From assembly GCA_037127315.1 (NCBI GenBank), contig JBBBDQ010000332.1, positions 410,001 to 474,000 of the forward strand: a stretch of 64,000 bases of DNA. The letters are read 5' to 3'. Below, piece after piece: positions 51,671 through 61,301 of the stretch. The DNA is from Ascarosepion bandense. Its lineage: Eukaryota; Mollusca; Cephalopoda; Sepiida; Sepiidae. The position numbers were made by a program, and so were the translations under genes. Within the stretch, counting starts at the first letter, position 1; each line of letters starts with the position of its first letter. Under the pieces are notes generated by a model. It was not told the origin of the DNA. It did no database searches and saw only the letters and a list, made by a program, of their open reading frames with translations.

Positions 51671-51975
51671 AGAAAGACGCTCTGCGACGATGCCGTAAAC
51701 CAGCTTTCCGTGCAGTAGAGGAGTAGTTAATTCGATACAGTTGTTCCACGTCAGATCAGTAGAAAATGGGATCCTTATCGGGCGTAGAATGTTGTTTTCC
51801 TGGACTGTAGCATCTGACGGCAAGCAGAAAAGATGATTAAATGCAAACAGTTTTGCTTTGGGGGCTTTAAAATTTACAAGTCATTTTTTCCCAAGTTAAA
51901 CATAAACTGGAGGTTCTTTTCGACTATATAACTTGATAATATATAGGAATGATAAAAACCTCGTTTAGACTGGAG

Positions 51976-52071
51976 GCTATTCGTGGTCAAGAGGTCTAAG
52001 ACGTTACCAGGTCAAATGGTAGTTTCACCTATATAGATAGGGGTCGCAGGTTCGAATCCTGCCGAATGGCA
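51976..52071 (+). mobile_element. tRNA-Leu-like head of a T2 SINE, acceptor stem still paired
   Basis: GCTATTC (51976-51982) pairs with GAATGGC (52064-52070) as a 7-bp acceptor stem with one G-T pair. T-arm GCAGGTTCGAATCCTGC is perfect. D-arm region GTGGTCAAGAGGTCTAAGAC. The loop around GTCAAAT could hold CAA. A long variable region is present. At 95 nt it is longer than a tRNA-Leu, and it continues into the T2 tail (to about 52200), so it is a retroposon head and not a tRNA gene. Confidence 0.8.
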
Positions 52072-52200
52072 CACATTTTCGTAATAAAAATTTATCGTAA
52101 ATAATCAGGCCGGCAGATATAAATATATAATGTTTCATTAAAAACAGAATATCTATTTAAATATGAGTATCGATAAAAAATAATGTTCAAACAATTCATT
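52072..52200 (+). mobile_element. T2 SINE tail
   Basis: TTCGTAATAAAAATTTATCG, AATCAGGCCGGCAGATATAA, ACAGAATATCTATTTAAATA, ATCGATAAAAAATAATGTTC; inverse match at 30240-30375. Confidence 0.78.
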
Positions 52201-52304
52201 TCATATATATATATAATATGAGAGAAAGAGAGGGGGTGTCTGAAATAAACTGTCTCCACTCTGTACAGTTTATATTTATTTCTAATAGTGACGACTTTTA
52301 TCAA

Positions 52305-52365
52305 TAATATACCATACCTTACGGTTATATTTTTCATATATATATAATCGTAAGGTATGCTATAT
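52305..52365. repeat. Small palindrome around a TA run
   Basis: ATACCATACCTTACGGTTAT and ATAATCGTAAGGTATGCTAT are inverted around ATATATAT. Confidence 0.8.
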
Positions 52366-52913
52366 TGCGTTGGAAATAAAACACCAAGATGGTGTCTGGT
52401 GTACAATACGTCACACACCTTATGTCCAGGCAGGTGGTCATTGCTGGCACCCTGCCTATTGGACACAATCCGATTACATTAAAACCTGAGGTCTTAATGT
52501 AGCGATTCTTTCTTTTCCCCGAAACACTGTTATGTGCAGTAAATAAAAATTGTGAAATGTCCAATCCAATTCTTGTCCGTCATAGACCAATAAAAGTCTA
52601 GTTAATTCAAAGTCTTACTCACTCAATCTCAAGTTGCTGAAAAGTTTTTGCAAAGATAGAGTAATGACGACTAGGACAGATACAGGGTATTATGGAGGGC
52701 GTTAATTGGTGCTTTCAACAGACGTCGGGTCTTGCACAGAATCCATGTGTCTGCTGTCGGGGAGAAAGCTGGTATATTCAGACAAATAACTCTTTCGTCT
52801 ACATCAAAGTTTCTCGACTTCTTCTATGCCTCTCACCACTAAAAAAACTTATAATCTCTCACCCCTCATGTTTGTATACATTGTGTATGTAACACGCTAA
52901 AATCTGCTTTCCT

Positions 52914-53045
52914 CCACCGTGCGCCGATAGCTCAGAGGTAGAATATCTGACTGATGTCAAATCGGTCAGGTTTTAATCCTAACTGGAAACAATCTGATGT
53001 CTAACTGTATCGATATGTGATACAGTGAAACAGGACTGTCAGCGA
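52914..53045 (+). mobile_element. tRNA-like T1 SINE with a degenerate hammerhead
   Basis: Box A GCGCCGATAGCTCAGAGGTA, box B region GGTCAGGTTTTAATCCTAAC. At 53001-53045, GTGATACAGTGAAACAGGAC and TGTC match the stem II/GAAAC/GTC part of the 3921 ribozyme, but CTGATGA and stem I are lost. Confidence 0.75.
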
Positions 53046-53049
53046 ATAA

Positions 53050-53072
53050 CTATATATATATATATATATAGT

Positions 53073-53115
<43 letters not shown>
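53050..53115. repeat. Two (TA)n tracts around GTTATTA
   Basis: TA tracts at 53051-53070 and 53077-53114, at the 3' end of the T1 copy. Confidence 0.95.
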
Positions 53116-53119
<4 letters not shown>

Positions 53120-53120
<1 letters not shown>

Positions 53121-53570
53121 TATAGCTCTCACGGCCTCTGACGTTGCACTTAAATGAAAATTCAAATATATTCCGTCATTTAGAACAACACGGTTATCAA
53201 CGCACACTTCTGAGAAAAACGCTGTTGATAACACGTACATACTTAAACAAGAAAATAACAAACAGAAACTAAAAATCCTCGAAGCAATCTACATTAAACA
53301 ATTTAAACCTGGTTTGAATACAATCAATTTTGATATTTTCCAATAACGTACTCAAATGTCTGTAATCAGACCAGGGACCACAAAGTCACTATTTTGTCAC
53401 TGTCTTCGGCCATCCGCCACGGTAGGGATGGACTTATATTTTCAATTCAATTCTCTTTATTGTTAATAACTTAAATGTTCTATGTTTACTGTGTGTTAAT
53501 ATTTATTCTTTGATAATGGCTTATGTGAGCCGAAAGCTTAAGACCCGATAAAAAAATCAACAATTACTGT
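53120..53570 (+). pseudogene. Penelope-like element, extreme C-terminus and 3' UTR
   Basis: Frames give HLNENSNIFRHLEQHGYQRT, then after shifts LKILEAIYIKQFKPGLN, which fits the 'L..lEA..Ik..kP.LN' end of Penelope-type GIY-YIG domains. The 3' UTR has TTTGATAATGGCTTATGTGA and GCCGAAAGCTTAAGACC, the stem GGCT/AGCC plus GAAA motif seen inverted at 60640-60690. Truncated and inactive. Confidence 0.65.
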
Positions 53571-53789
53571 GATTTTTTGTTGTGTTTCAACGACATCACC
53601 ATCAAGTATATCAGACGGTATGAACGGATCCTACACAAAATTAATAGACAAAACTTGTCTATATTATTCAATGAAACCTGCATTAATGAAAAAATGCTGC
53701 CAAAATACACACACAATATATATATATATATAGTGTATCGAGATAGAAAATAATTTTCTAAACATAAACTGTTAAATATAAGAGACAAA

Positions 53790-54200
53790 AGTTTGAATGT
53801 ACTAGAATGGAGTAAAAAATTAAAAAATAACTAAAAAATACTTTAGGTATTCCTCTTAATAATAGCTTAAACATTTTGATGTCAAAACTTTATTTTTATT
53901 GAGTTTGGGACATTTTTCATCATGCTATGCTGCTTTTTACGCTACCAAATGCCCAAACAAAAGAGCCGTTTTCTCTTCCACTACTGCTAAAATCATAAAC
54001 AAATAAATTTGAAGGCTTAACGGTTAACGTTTGAATACTTAAATTTACTTGTTTATTATTTTTTTGCTAAATTGTCGAATACAAGGTTTCGCATCCCCTA
54101 AAAGGTGATCTTGCATTTCCAGGTGTTACGAGCACCTTCGGTTAGGAACCATTGGTCTACATGGATGTCAGGAGATGGATGACCACTTGTGAGATTGACA
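53790..54200. other. Old repeat related to 26200-26450
   Basis: AAAATACTTTAGGTATTCCT, TTAAACATTTTGATGTCAAA, ACTTTATTTTTATTGAGTTT, CATCATGCTATGCTG parallel 26248-26345 (AAAATACTTTAGTCTTTTCT, ATAAACATTTTGAAGATAAA, ATCATGCTTTTGTG). It ends near GTTAGGAACCATTGGTC, which resembles some hAT-type ends. No coding part. Confidence 0.4.
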
Positions 54201-54264
54201 GATATCGTTAAATATAATCTAAGAACAATTAGTGCACACCCAAAAACATGACACACTCGACAAA

Positions 54265-54498
54265 TGTTGGAGATAACTAGGGAATTTATTTTTGTGGAAA
54301 CATGGGTACAATGAACAGTTGTGTATATTGAATAAGGATGTGATTATGGAGAGCCTAGCAAGTCCTGCGCGCCATGTTTCTGGACTCCTGCCGGAAGTCC
54401 CTTCATGTATCCCAGCATGCCCCTATTAGCTGGGGATCGGACTCATTTGAATGGTCGAAGGAGAGATAATTTTGACCCTTTTTATGGTGGTTCTAATA
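54265..54498 (-). mobile_element. Candidate 3' LTR of the gypsy element
   Basis: On the minus strand, directly after a purine tract (54519-54501), the sequence starts TATTAGAACCACC and ends TTATCTCCAACA at 54265. It contains AATAAATTCC as a possible polyadenylation signal. It lies about 150 bp past the integrase C-terminus, where a 3' LTR is expected. The first two bases are TA and not TG. No second LTR is in the window, so this is an inference. Confidence 0.5.
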
Positions 54499-54500
54499 CC

Positions 54501-54519
54501 TTCCTTTTTCGTTTTTTTT
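54501..54519 (-). promoter_or_regulatory. Candidate polypurine tract
   Basis: Minus strand AAAAAAAACGAAAAAGGAA just before the candidate LTR, the position and composition expected of the plus-strand primer of an LTR retrotransposon. Confidence 0.5.
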
Positions 54520-54649
54520 AAGGGGTCAATTAACTGTAACAAGCACGCTTGAGGTTAATTTGTAGGTGCTTCATTTTAGTTCTGTTCCGCTTTGGCCCGT
54601 TCTTTCTAGGTTATGCATTGCTCTCGATTATATTTGTCTGTTTGACAAG

Positions 54650-55700
54650 TTATATAAGTAATTCAAATGTGTCCACTCTTACGTCTAGTGAAATGTTCGA
54701 CATGTTGTTTGTCGTAATGTTGCTGGTGTACCTAGGACGCAATTGGCTTTTGTGTTGTTCCCAGAATTGATCTCCAACTTGTACACTATAGATAAATCTT
54801 TTTTCTTGTAGATGATACCTGATGTCCAGTTTGGTTGTCCAGGCCTGTAACTTCTCACAAACACTGGCAGGCCTACTGATAGTGGCCGATCTATACTCTT
54901 GCACATACCTTGTTTTTGTTATTCTTTTGGTCGTAATGCATCCAGTATGGTACGGAGCTTTAGCCCCATAAGTGCCTCTACTGGTGTCATCGCATTCTTT
55001 AATGTACTTTTGGGTGTTGTCCGATAGCAGAGAAGGAATGTTTGTAATATCTCCTCTGATGTTCTCTCTCTCTCTCTCTCTCTCTTTGTTTTATGAAGAG
55101 CGCGTTTGAATGTGTGTACAAACCGTTCGGTTTGGTCATTGGATTGAGTGTGATAGGGAGGTGCTGAGCATGCGTGATGCAAATTTGATTTGCAGAAGTG
55201 CCGAAACAACGTTGTAAACATTGTTCCGTTGTTGGACACCAGTGTTTCTGGTAGGCCATGTTGGCTGAATAGCCGTTTAAGAATAGTAATTGTTGAGAGG
55301 ATGCCCGTATTTGTCATCGGAACAATCTCTGGCCATTTAAAATAGGAAACAACTACCAGAAAACTCCGTCTATTTATAGGACCAGCAAAATCCACATGAA
55401 CCCTGGGCCATAGTTGCTCTGGGTATGTTCAGTGTGAGTCCATGATTCGTGGTGGATTTTTCTGTGCTTTTATGCAAAGAACACAACTCTTGATCGTCTT
55501 TTCGATGTCAGAATTAATGTTGGGCCAGTATGCAACGCTGGGAGCTATAGCTTTCATCCGATTGATGCTAGGATGTACTGAGTGTAATTGTTTGAGAACA
55601 GATCTCCTGAGTTTTGTAGGGATCACAACCCAGTCTGCAAACATAAGACACTCATCAATGAGAGCCAGAGAGTTCCTTCACCGCTGAAATTGTGAGGTCA
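54650..55700 (-). pseudogene. Ty3/gypsy integrase, near complete but mutated
   Basis: Minus strand order: zinc-binding domain LHSVHPSINRMK ... CVLC (55600-55490, H-x2-H and C-x2-C present), then after a shift the core with DFAGP (first Asp), VSYFKWPEIVPM, LPETLVSNNGTMF, where the second catalytic Asp is Asn, and NDQTERFVHTFKRAL (Glu present). Then LLCYRTTPKST and LMGLKLRTILDALRP, and beyond another shift VFVRSYRPGQPNW and QLRP-type C-terminus near 54700. A (GA)n expansion sits in the core at 55065-55085. The Asp-to-Asn change alone should abolish integration. This is a different gypsy lineage from 12.8-16.1 kb. Confidence 0.92.
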
Positions 55701-55744
55701 GATGGCAATGCGCATCTGAGAAACTGGATAACTTTTAGGAGCAT

Positions 55745-56457
55745 TTGGTCTTGCTGCGTCTCTTGCTTAATTTCAACTCTCGTCACAGAAAATCGGTAAG
55801 TGTACATTGGAAATCATCCTCAATGCTAAATCTACTGCTAAGAAGGTTGGGTCACTATGCCGATCCAGGATGTTTTTTCCGCCTGAATCCATCCTGCATA
55901 TATACAAGTCAACCATCCGTCCGTGCATGGAGTACTGCTGCCATTTATGGTTAGGCGTCCCAGCCGTTCTCCTCAGTGTTCTCGACAGGCTTCAAAGGAG
56001 AGTCTGTAATGTGATAGGTACTGATCTGGCGGCTCGACTGCAGCCACTTCCCCACCGTCGAAATGTGGCCTCTTTGTCTGTTCTATAAATACTTTCATGG
56101 CTTCTGCTCGGACGAACTTAAGTCACTGGTGCCTCCTAAACAGGTGTTTACTCGTGCAACTAGATTGGCAACTGGGTCCCACCCATTCACAGTTAGGACG
56201 GCTGCAACCTCCAGAAATTTAAATCAAATGTCAATACTCATCTATTAACCACTAGACTCTAGGTCTCTCCCCACCCCCGTATATCCTTCCCTTTCTCTCC
56301 ACCTATGTATCTGTCATCGCACCTGCATTCTCAGCTTTCTATTGCTCCTTTCTAACTAGTTTGTACTCCTCACTCTTTTCTAATTAATCTTTTTACAGTT
56401 ATGTAACCCCTAGCTCATCAGTGGCATTTCTGCCTTGCTCGGAGTGAAATGTTTAAA
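55745..56457 (+). mobile_element. LINE family A, long 3' end
   Basis: Frame 55807-56088: KKVGSLCRSRMFFPPESILH, IYKSTIRPCMEYCCHLWLGV, LDRLQRRVCNVIGTDLAARL, PHRRNVASL. A shift, then LCLFYKYFHGFCSDELKSLV and FTRATRLATGSHPFTVRTAA, which jumps to TSRNLNQMS: the FYSNSFFSR..LWNSLP block is deleted. 3' UTR ends GGAGTGAAATGTTTAAAAAT. Confidence 0.9.
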
Positions 56458-56730
56458 AATAAATCTTTGGCTTAAAGCCATAAAGCACTTCTCTATTTAA
56501 TGTCGTATTGCAATTTAACCTTTTGCGTAAAACCATATAGCACTGATCTGTATAATGTATTACTGAATTTTTACATTCGGCGTAAGACCATGTAGCACTT
56601 CTGTATTTAAAGTCCCACTGCCTTTTCAGTTTTAGCGTAAAACCGTATAGCACTGCTGTATTTAAAGTCTCATTGCCTTTTGACCTTTGGCTTAAAACCA
56701 TATAGCATATCTCTATTAAATGCTATTATC
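56457..56730. repeat. 56-58-bp minisatellite, five copies
   Basis: Motif AAAACCATATAGCACT(T/G) CT recurs at about 56472, 56530, 56586, 56640 and 56696, with CTGTATTTAAAGTCTCATTG between. It starts exactly at the 3' end of the LINE A copy. The minus-strand frame 56701-56453 is a by-product. Confidence 0.92.
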
Positions 56731-56764
56731 AGCACAGTGTCATTTTTCGAACTATAATTCTTTT

Positions 56765-57205
56765 ATTTGTACCGTCTCCACTCAGGACGTAGGCGATTAT
56801 GGCTCGCCACAATTTTCTCTCCAGTAGCCAGTTTCGCCATCCATTTACTCAATCTCACTAAGTATTATTATGCATTGTTTTCCTCTGTATCTTTTGCCTT
56901 CAATTAGCCCAGTGAGTAACAGATTTTTAAGCCCTCTTTCCTCATTCCTAGCTCTAGAAACTTCAACTGCCTCTTGCTGATGATAATTATAAGTTTTCTT
57001 TTTGTTTAGCTTTTCTTTAAAACTTTGTCGTTGCTCACATGATCAGTCCATGGTATCCTCATCATCTTTCTGTAGAACCACATTTATGATGGCTAGTACT
57101 CTTCTTGGCTTTTGGAAGGCATCTTTCGTTATACCAATGCGCTTTCAGATTTCATTATCGTACTTTCTGCCTTCTGTTAAAATAGTTCCCAGATATTTAA
57201 ATCGT
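56765..57205 (-). mobile_element. LINE family B (RTE-like), 3' end
   Basis: CACATGATCAGTCCATGGTA, TTTCTGTAGAACCACATTTA and CACAATTTTCTCTCCAGTAG match the inverse of the 38600 copy (WFYR, TEHV and RDRE regions). No intact frame. Confidence 0.8.
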
Positions 57206-57412
57206 CAGTCAGTTAAGTGCCACACATGATACTCGCTTGGATGATCATGTCTTGAAAGACACATGACTAACTTGGCAGAAGATTTTCCCACAGTTGGTTG
57301 CCATTACTTTCTGCGGCAAATTGGTTGCCATTCAAGGCAACCCAATCTGTCCTGCTATTTAACCTATAGCTGGAGGAAGAAGCAACGGATTAGTATCTTT
57401 CCGAAGATTTCT
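57206..57412 (-). mobile_element. tRNA-SINE, head lost
   Basis: Tail GTCAGTCAGTTAAGTGCCAC, body CAGAAGATTTTCCCACAGTT and AACCCAATCTGTCCTGCTAT. Ends at about 57412 before the head, joined to a T4 tail. Confidence 0.88.
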
Positions 57413-57417
57413 TCTGA

Positions 57418-57545
57418 AATGAGATAGTATTTACACTATTTACATTGTTCGGACTATTATCCTCATTTTTATTGCTATGTTTACGATGTTTCGGCCGTTA
57501 TATGCTCCAATCTTCTTCAGGTGCTAGGAATTTCGAAGCGCATTT
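57418..57545 (-). mobile_element. SINE T4 tail fragment
   Basis: Minus strand: CACCTGAAGAAGATTGGAGC, ATATAACGGCCGAAAC, ATAGTCCGAACAATGTAAAT. Confidence 0.77.
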
Positions 57546-57654
57546 ATTTTTTGTGGGCTTAGTTAGTTTTAGTTTTATTTTCCATTAATATATTGCTGGT
57601 AATTTTTTTTCTTTCGAATAATTTATTTCTGTTTTTTTTTTTTTTTTTTTTCAT

Positions 57655-57800
57655 GTTTGGACCTCATTTTGGTTGTGTTCACTATTTGCTCATTTCTGGT
57701 ACCTTAACTGGTGTTACCCAACTGTGTCAGGGTGGAGATGGGAACAAAAGTTCCACACTCCTCAAACCTTCCCGGTCTTGCTGTCGGGTGTAGTCTATTG
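57655..57800 (+). repeat. Unclassified dispersed repeat, related to 10578-10765
   Basis: See 10578-10765. Shared GGTACCTTAACTGGTG, GTCAGGGTGGAGATGG, CTTGCTGTCGGGTG. Confidence 0.5.
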
Positions 57801-58480
57801 AAAGAACGAGTTTACGCAGAAAGAAGCAACTTTAATGATGAGTGAAGTTTAACATGACAAGTTTCAGTTTGATACGCAGATATAAACACGCTGCAAAACA
57901 TATTAATTATATTTCAATTAAAAAACAGAAGAATTTCAACGTGACTACGTGAAATGTAATAAAGGCTAACATGTGATTAGTAGTAACATAGAACGTGTTG
58001 GCTAAAAAAAAAAGGAAACGTCTTTGAAAATGCCTAGTGGAATTAGCCGAAAGAACCCAGATATGAGAAAGTTTATATTTCAATACCAAACGAAAATTAG
58101 AAAAATATAAAAATTGTGAAAGAACAATTAAAATATAGTCAAAACAGGAAAACAATTTTCGTTGTTTGTTTTTTTTTAATGAAAATAACATTCATATATT
58201 TTTCAAATGAATTAATCGAATTTATTTTTTTAACCCATCATGTTTTTATTACTTCAAGTGTTAAATTTATTAGATACTCGTATTTGAGAAAACGTTCCGC
58301 TTTTTAAACAACATTTATTTCGTCTACTCACTTGCATATATTAGAATGTTTAATAAAGTAATACACCGTCCAGAAGAATTCAAATCTGCGTCCCCCTTTG
58401 CAAGAAAAACTACCGCCGTATCCAGCATGCTTTTACTTCTTGGTTACGGATAGCTTCAGAATAAAATAAATAGAACCAGG
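57800..58480. other. AT-rich spacer
   Basis: 58230-58310 resembles the T2 tail in inverse and 28750-28815. Otherwise nothing recognised. Confidence 0.45.
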
Positions 58481-58489
58481 TTCCATTCT

Positions 58490-59410
58490 GAGCTCTCAAA
58501 TCCTTTTTCTTTGCTTCTAAGATCTCATTTTCTATTCTCAAATCCATTTTTTATCAAACATATCATTTTAGATCCTTCTTATTTCTTCCAAGACCTGTTT
58601 GATTATTCCAGAATCCATTTACCGTTTTACAGATACCTGTCTCAGCACTCAGATTCTTTTTTATTCCAAGAACATATTTTCTCTTCAAAAATCCAATTTT
58701 ACGTTCTAAGATTCCATTTTATTTTATTTCTTTTTAATTTATTTTTTTTAATCATATCACCCCGAGCAAGGCGGCAACGCCACTGATGAGCAGGGGGCTA
58801 CGTAGAGTGAAAAGATTGGAAAAGAGAAAGCCGGAAACCACATCCTAAACAGGAAACAAAGGATGAGCCTCTTCACCCGTTCAATAGACGTGGGTGGAGT
58901 GTGAACCGGGCGATAGCTTAGTCTATCTACTCCAATTAAAGTTTAGTCTATCTACTCCAATTTAGTTTAGTCTATCTATGTTAACAAATCTAATTTTTCC
59001 TTTCCAAATTCAGTTTAATGCTCTCAGATTCATTTTCGGAGCCAAGATTCAATTTTATGTTAAAAAGTCCTACTTTTACTTTTCAGGTTCCATTTGACAC
59101 TGTCAGCTCTTTTGTCGTATCCAAAACCCTGTTTTCTCTTTGAAAATTCCATGTTTTATTTTCATTGATTTCACCTGACACTTTTTCTTTGGTTCTAAGA
59201 TTCTATTTTCTCATATTTTCTTCACAGGCTCTATTATGTGTTACAAATATCTTATATATACTTTACAAATTCCATTTTCTCTTTTCAGATCCATTTCTCT
59301 GCAGAAACCATTTTTCCGTTTCCAAGATCCTATTTTCTTAACCAAAGTTCTATTTTTCGTTCCCAGATACATTTTTCTGCATAGTATAGTGCCAAATCTT
59401 TAAATCTCTA
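58490..59410. repeat. Degenerate tandem repeat of about 26 bp, split by a SINE
   Basis: CAAGATCCTATTTTCT-like units recur through the region: CTAAGATCTCATTTTCTATT, CAAATCCATTTTTTATC, CAGAATCCATTTACCGTTTT, CTAAGATTCCATTTTATTT, CCAAGATTCAATTTTATG, CTAAGATTCTATTTTCTCAT, CCAAGATCCTATTTTCTTAA. Spacing varies from about 20 to 30 bp. An unrelated SINE occupies 58743-58975. Confidence 0.75.
58743..58975 (-). mobile_element. SINE with LINE-like tail, one head plus stub
   Basis: Tail TTTTAATCATATCACCCCGA, GCAAGGCGGCAACGCCACTG, body AGCCGGAAACCACATCCTAA, head AGACGTGGGTGGAGTGTGAA and TAGCTTAGTCTATCTACTCC. Two extra copies of TTTAGTCTATCTACTCCAAT follow (58925-58970), a tiny 5' tandem expansion. Confidence 0.9.
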
Positions 59411-60005
59411 GAGCAAACTATTTTCCCATGTAGCTCTTTCTCCCGAGGCAGCCGTAGCACGAAAAAATTTAAACAAACTTACGGGGGTCAAGAACAGAGG
59501 TGGGTAGGTACGTAAGAAAGTACACACGTTTTAAATTGCGTCATGCTATTTACGCATCAGAAAAACGAGCGTAAACCAGAATATAAATCGGGTCGAGGAG
59601 GGGAGATGAAGATAAGGGTCGATCAGTTTGCAGGGAACTGAGGCGAAGAAATTAAATGAAAAGAAATACAAAAAGGAAGTCTGTGTTTGACAGCACAAAT
59701 GGTTTCACATTTTTTTTCTATTTATTTTTTTTATTTTATTTTATTTTATTTTTTAAGGAAAAATCAGCAAATGCATGTCAGCATATTTTGGGATCTGACT
59801 TTGAGTTGAATCCAACTGTGCAGATATTTATAAATGAATACACCGTCCGAACATAATAATAACCCAAACATATACACATACAGACGTATGCATATGTAAA
59901 TAAACTGACAGACAAGTGGCAAGACAAATACTTAAAGACCTAGAACTTTTTTAGAAAAGATAAACGTGAAAAAAATTATAAAAAGAAACGAAAAAAGAAA
60001 GAGAG
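59410..60005. other. Spacer, no gene recognised
   Basis: A TTTTA-rich run at about 59710-59755. The frame 59656-59856 has no recognised domain. Confidence 0.45.
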
Positions 60006-60013
60006 CCAGAAAA

Positions 60014-60042
60014 GATATATATATATATATATATATATATCT
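60014..60042. repeat. (AT)n microsatellite
   Basis: Replaces the poly(A)-like 3' end of the adjacent LINE A copy. Confidence 0.93.
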
Positions 60043-60429
60043 TTTCACCCCAAGCAAGGCAATCCACTGCCACTGTAGCGCAGGGGGTTACATAGAGTAA
60101 GGTGGTGAGAGAGAGATTTGATATAGGAAATATCAGAAGGAGGGTGACAGACGAATAAAGAGGCACATAGGAAGAGTGTTTGAGAGAATGGGTGCGAGTT
60201 AGTGTATTAGGAGGTGTCTATTGACCTTACATTTAAACACCAAAAGGTTGTAGCCGTCGGGGAAGCAAATATGTGGAAAGGAATTCCACAGGTGGGAAGT
60301 GCGAGAAAAGAAGCTGTTGGAGTAGGAATTGCGGTTACATTTTATCGGTTTCACTCTAAAAGGGTGGGACCTAGTTGCTAATCTAGTATCTCGTTCAAAT
60401 TCGTACCTAGGGGGCAGCAGTGATCTAAG

Positions 60430-60435
<6 letters not shown>
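60040..60435 (-). mobile_element. LINE family A, 3' end, cut by (TA)n
   Basis: Tail TTTTCACCCCAAGCAAGGCA, coding region GGAATTCCACAGGTGGGAAG (LWNSIP codons), AGCAGTGATCTAAGTTCA. At 60434 the coding sequence stops abruptly in a TA tract. Confidence 0.86.

Positions 60436-60480
<45 letters not shown>
60434..60480. repeat. (TA)n microsatellite
   Basis: TA run of about 45 bp inside or at the edge of LINE A. Confidence 0.96.
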
Positions 60481-60481
<1 letters not shown>

Positions 60482-60589
60482 ATCGTGGCAGTAGATTATT
60501 ATCTAAATATATATTGTTAAATACAACAGACAATGAATGTCTATTATGTTTAATCATGAGCCGCTCTAAACATCGTATTTTTGGCTTTA

Positions 60590-60700
60590 ATTCAGGTGAA
60601 AATAAAGACAACATTGTTTAAAATTTTGATATTTTTTATTACGCTGGTTCTAAGCTTTCGGTTCCCATGAGCCATCATCAGAGTGTTTACAGGGACATTA
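60590..60700 (-). mobile_element. Penelope-like 3' UTR motif
   Basis: Minus strand: CTGATGATGGCTCATGGGAA, CCGAAAGCTTAGAACC, then GCGTAATAAAAAATATCAAA. Same motif order as 53505-53560. GGCTC/GGAACC can form a stem between GATGA and GAAAG. Confidence 0.55.
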
Positions 60701-60756
60701 ACAGAAAGACATCTACCATTAAAGATGATATTATCTTGTGTTCACATGAAAAATTG

Positions 60757-60757
<1 letters not shown>

Positions 60758-60804
<47 letters not shown>
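60758..60804. repeat. (TA)n microsatellite
   Basis: TA run just left of the foldback element. Confidence 0.96.
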
Positions 60805-60807
<3 letters not shown>

Positions 60808-61043
60808 CTTATTTATAAATGGAACTTTGTCTGTGTGTGTGTGTCTGTGTGTGTGCGTCCGTTACTTATAGACTCCAAAACGGCTGAACCAGTGTTCTTA
60901 GCTACGTTTTGTGTCGAGGTACCCCCGATAAATATCGAAAATTGATAATCGAAAAAATCGGGTTATAGAAGAAGTGCTTCGATTTTAATCAAATTTGATA
61001 CAGCCATAGGCAAAGACATAAGAAACGATATTCAGAGGTTTCC

Positions 61044-61045
<2 letters not shown>

Positions 61046-61097
<52 letters not shown>
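61046..61097. repeat. (AT)n microsatellite
   Basis: AT run of about 50 bp. A second TA tract lies at 61271-61300. Confidence 0.96.
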
Positions 61098-61101
<4 letters not shown>

Positions 61102-61270
61102 GCAAGATGTTTTTGTGTGTGTTTGTTTATCTGTCTGTATGTCCTTTTTTTATCTGATTCTCACCAAACTTCTTCACACAAATATTTTTTAGGCTGAGTC
61201 TAAGCTCCAGGACTATGGATTAGTTTTAAAGCTTTCATTACACCCAAGCAACGCCGGGCTATACTGCTAG

Positions 61271-61275
<5 letters not shown>
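61080..61275 (+). mobile_element. Helitron-like non-autonomous element, short copy (candidate)
   Basis: AAAAGGCAAGATGTTTTTGT to CAACGCCGGGCTATACTGCT then AGTA. Shares GGACTATGGATTAGTTTTAA and AGCTTTCATTACACC with 33832-34228. Confidence 0.5.

Positions 61276-61301
<26 letters not shown>

Noticed and set aside
51976..52071. Functional tRNA gene
   Set aside because: Too long, with a weak anticodon stem, and followed by a SINE tail found at other sites.
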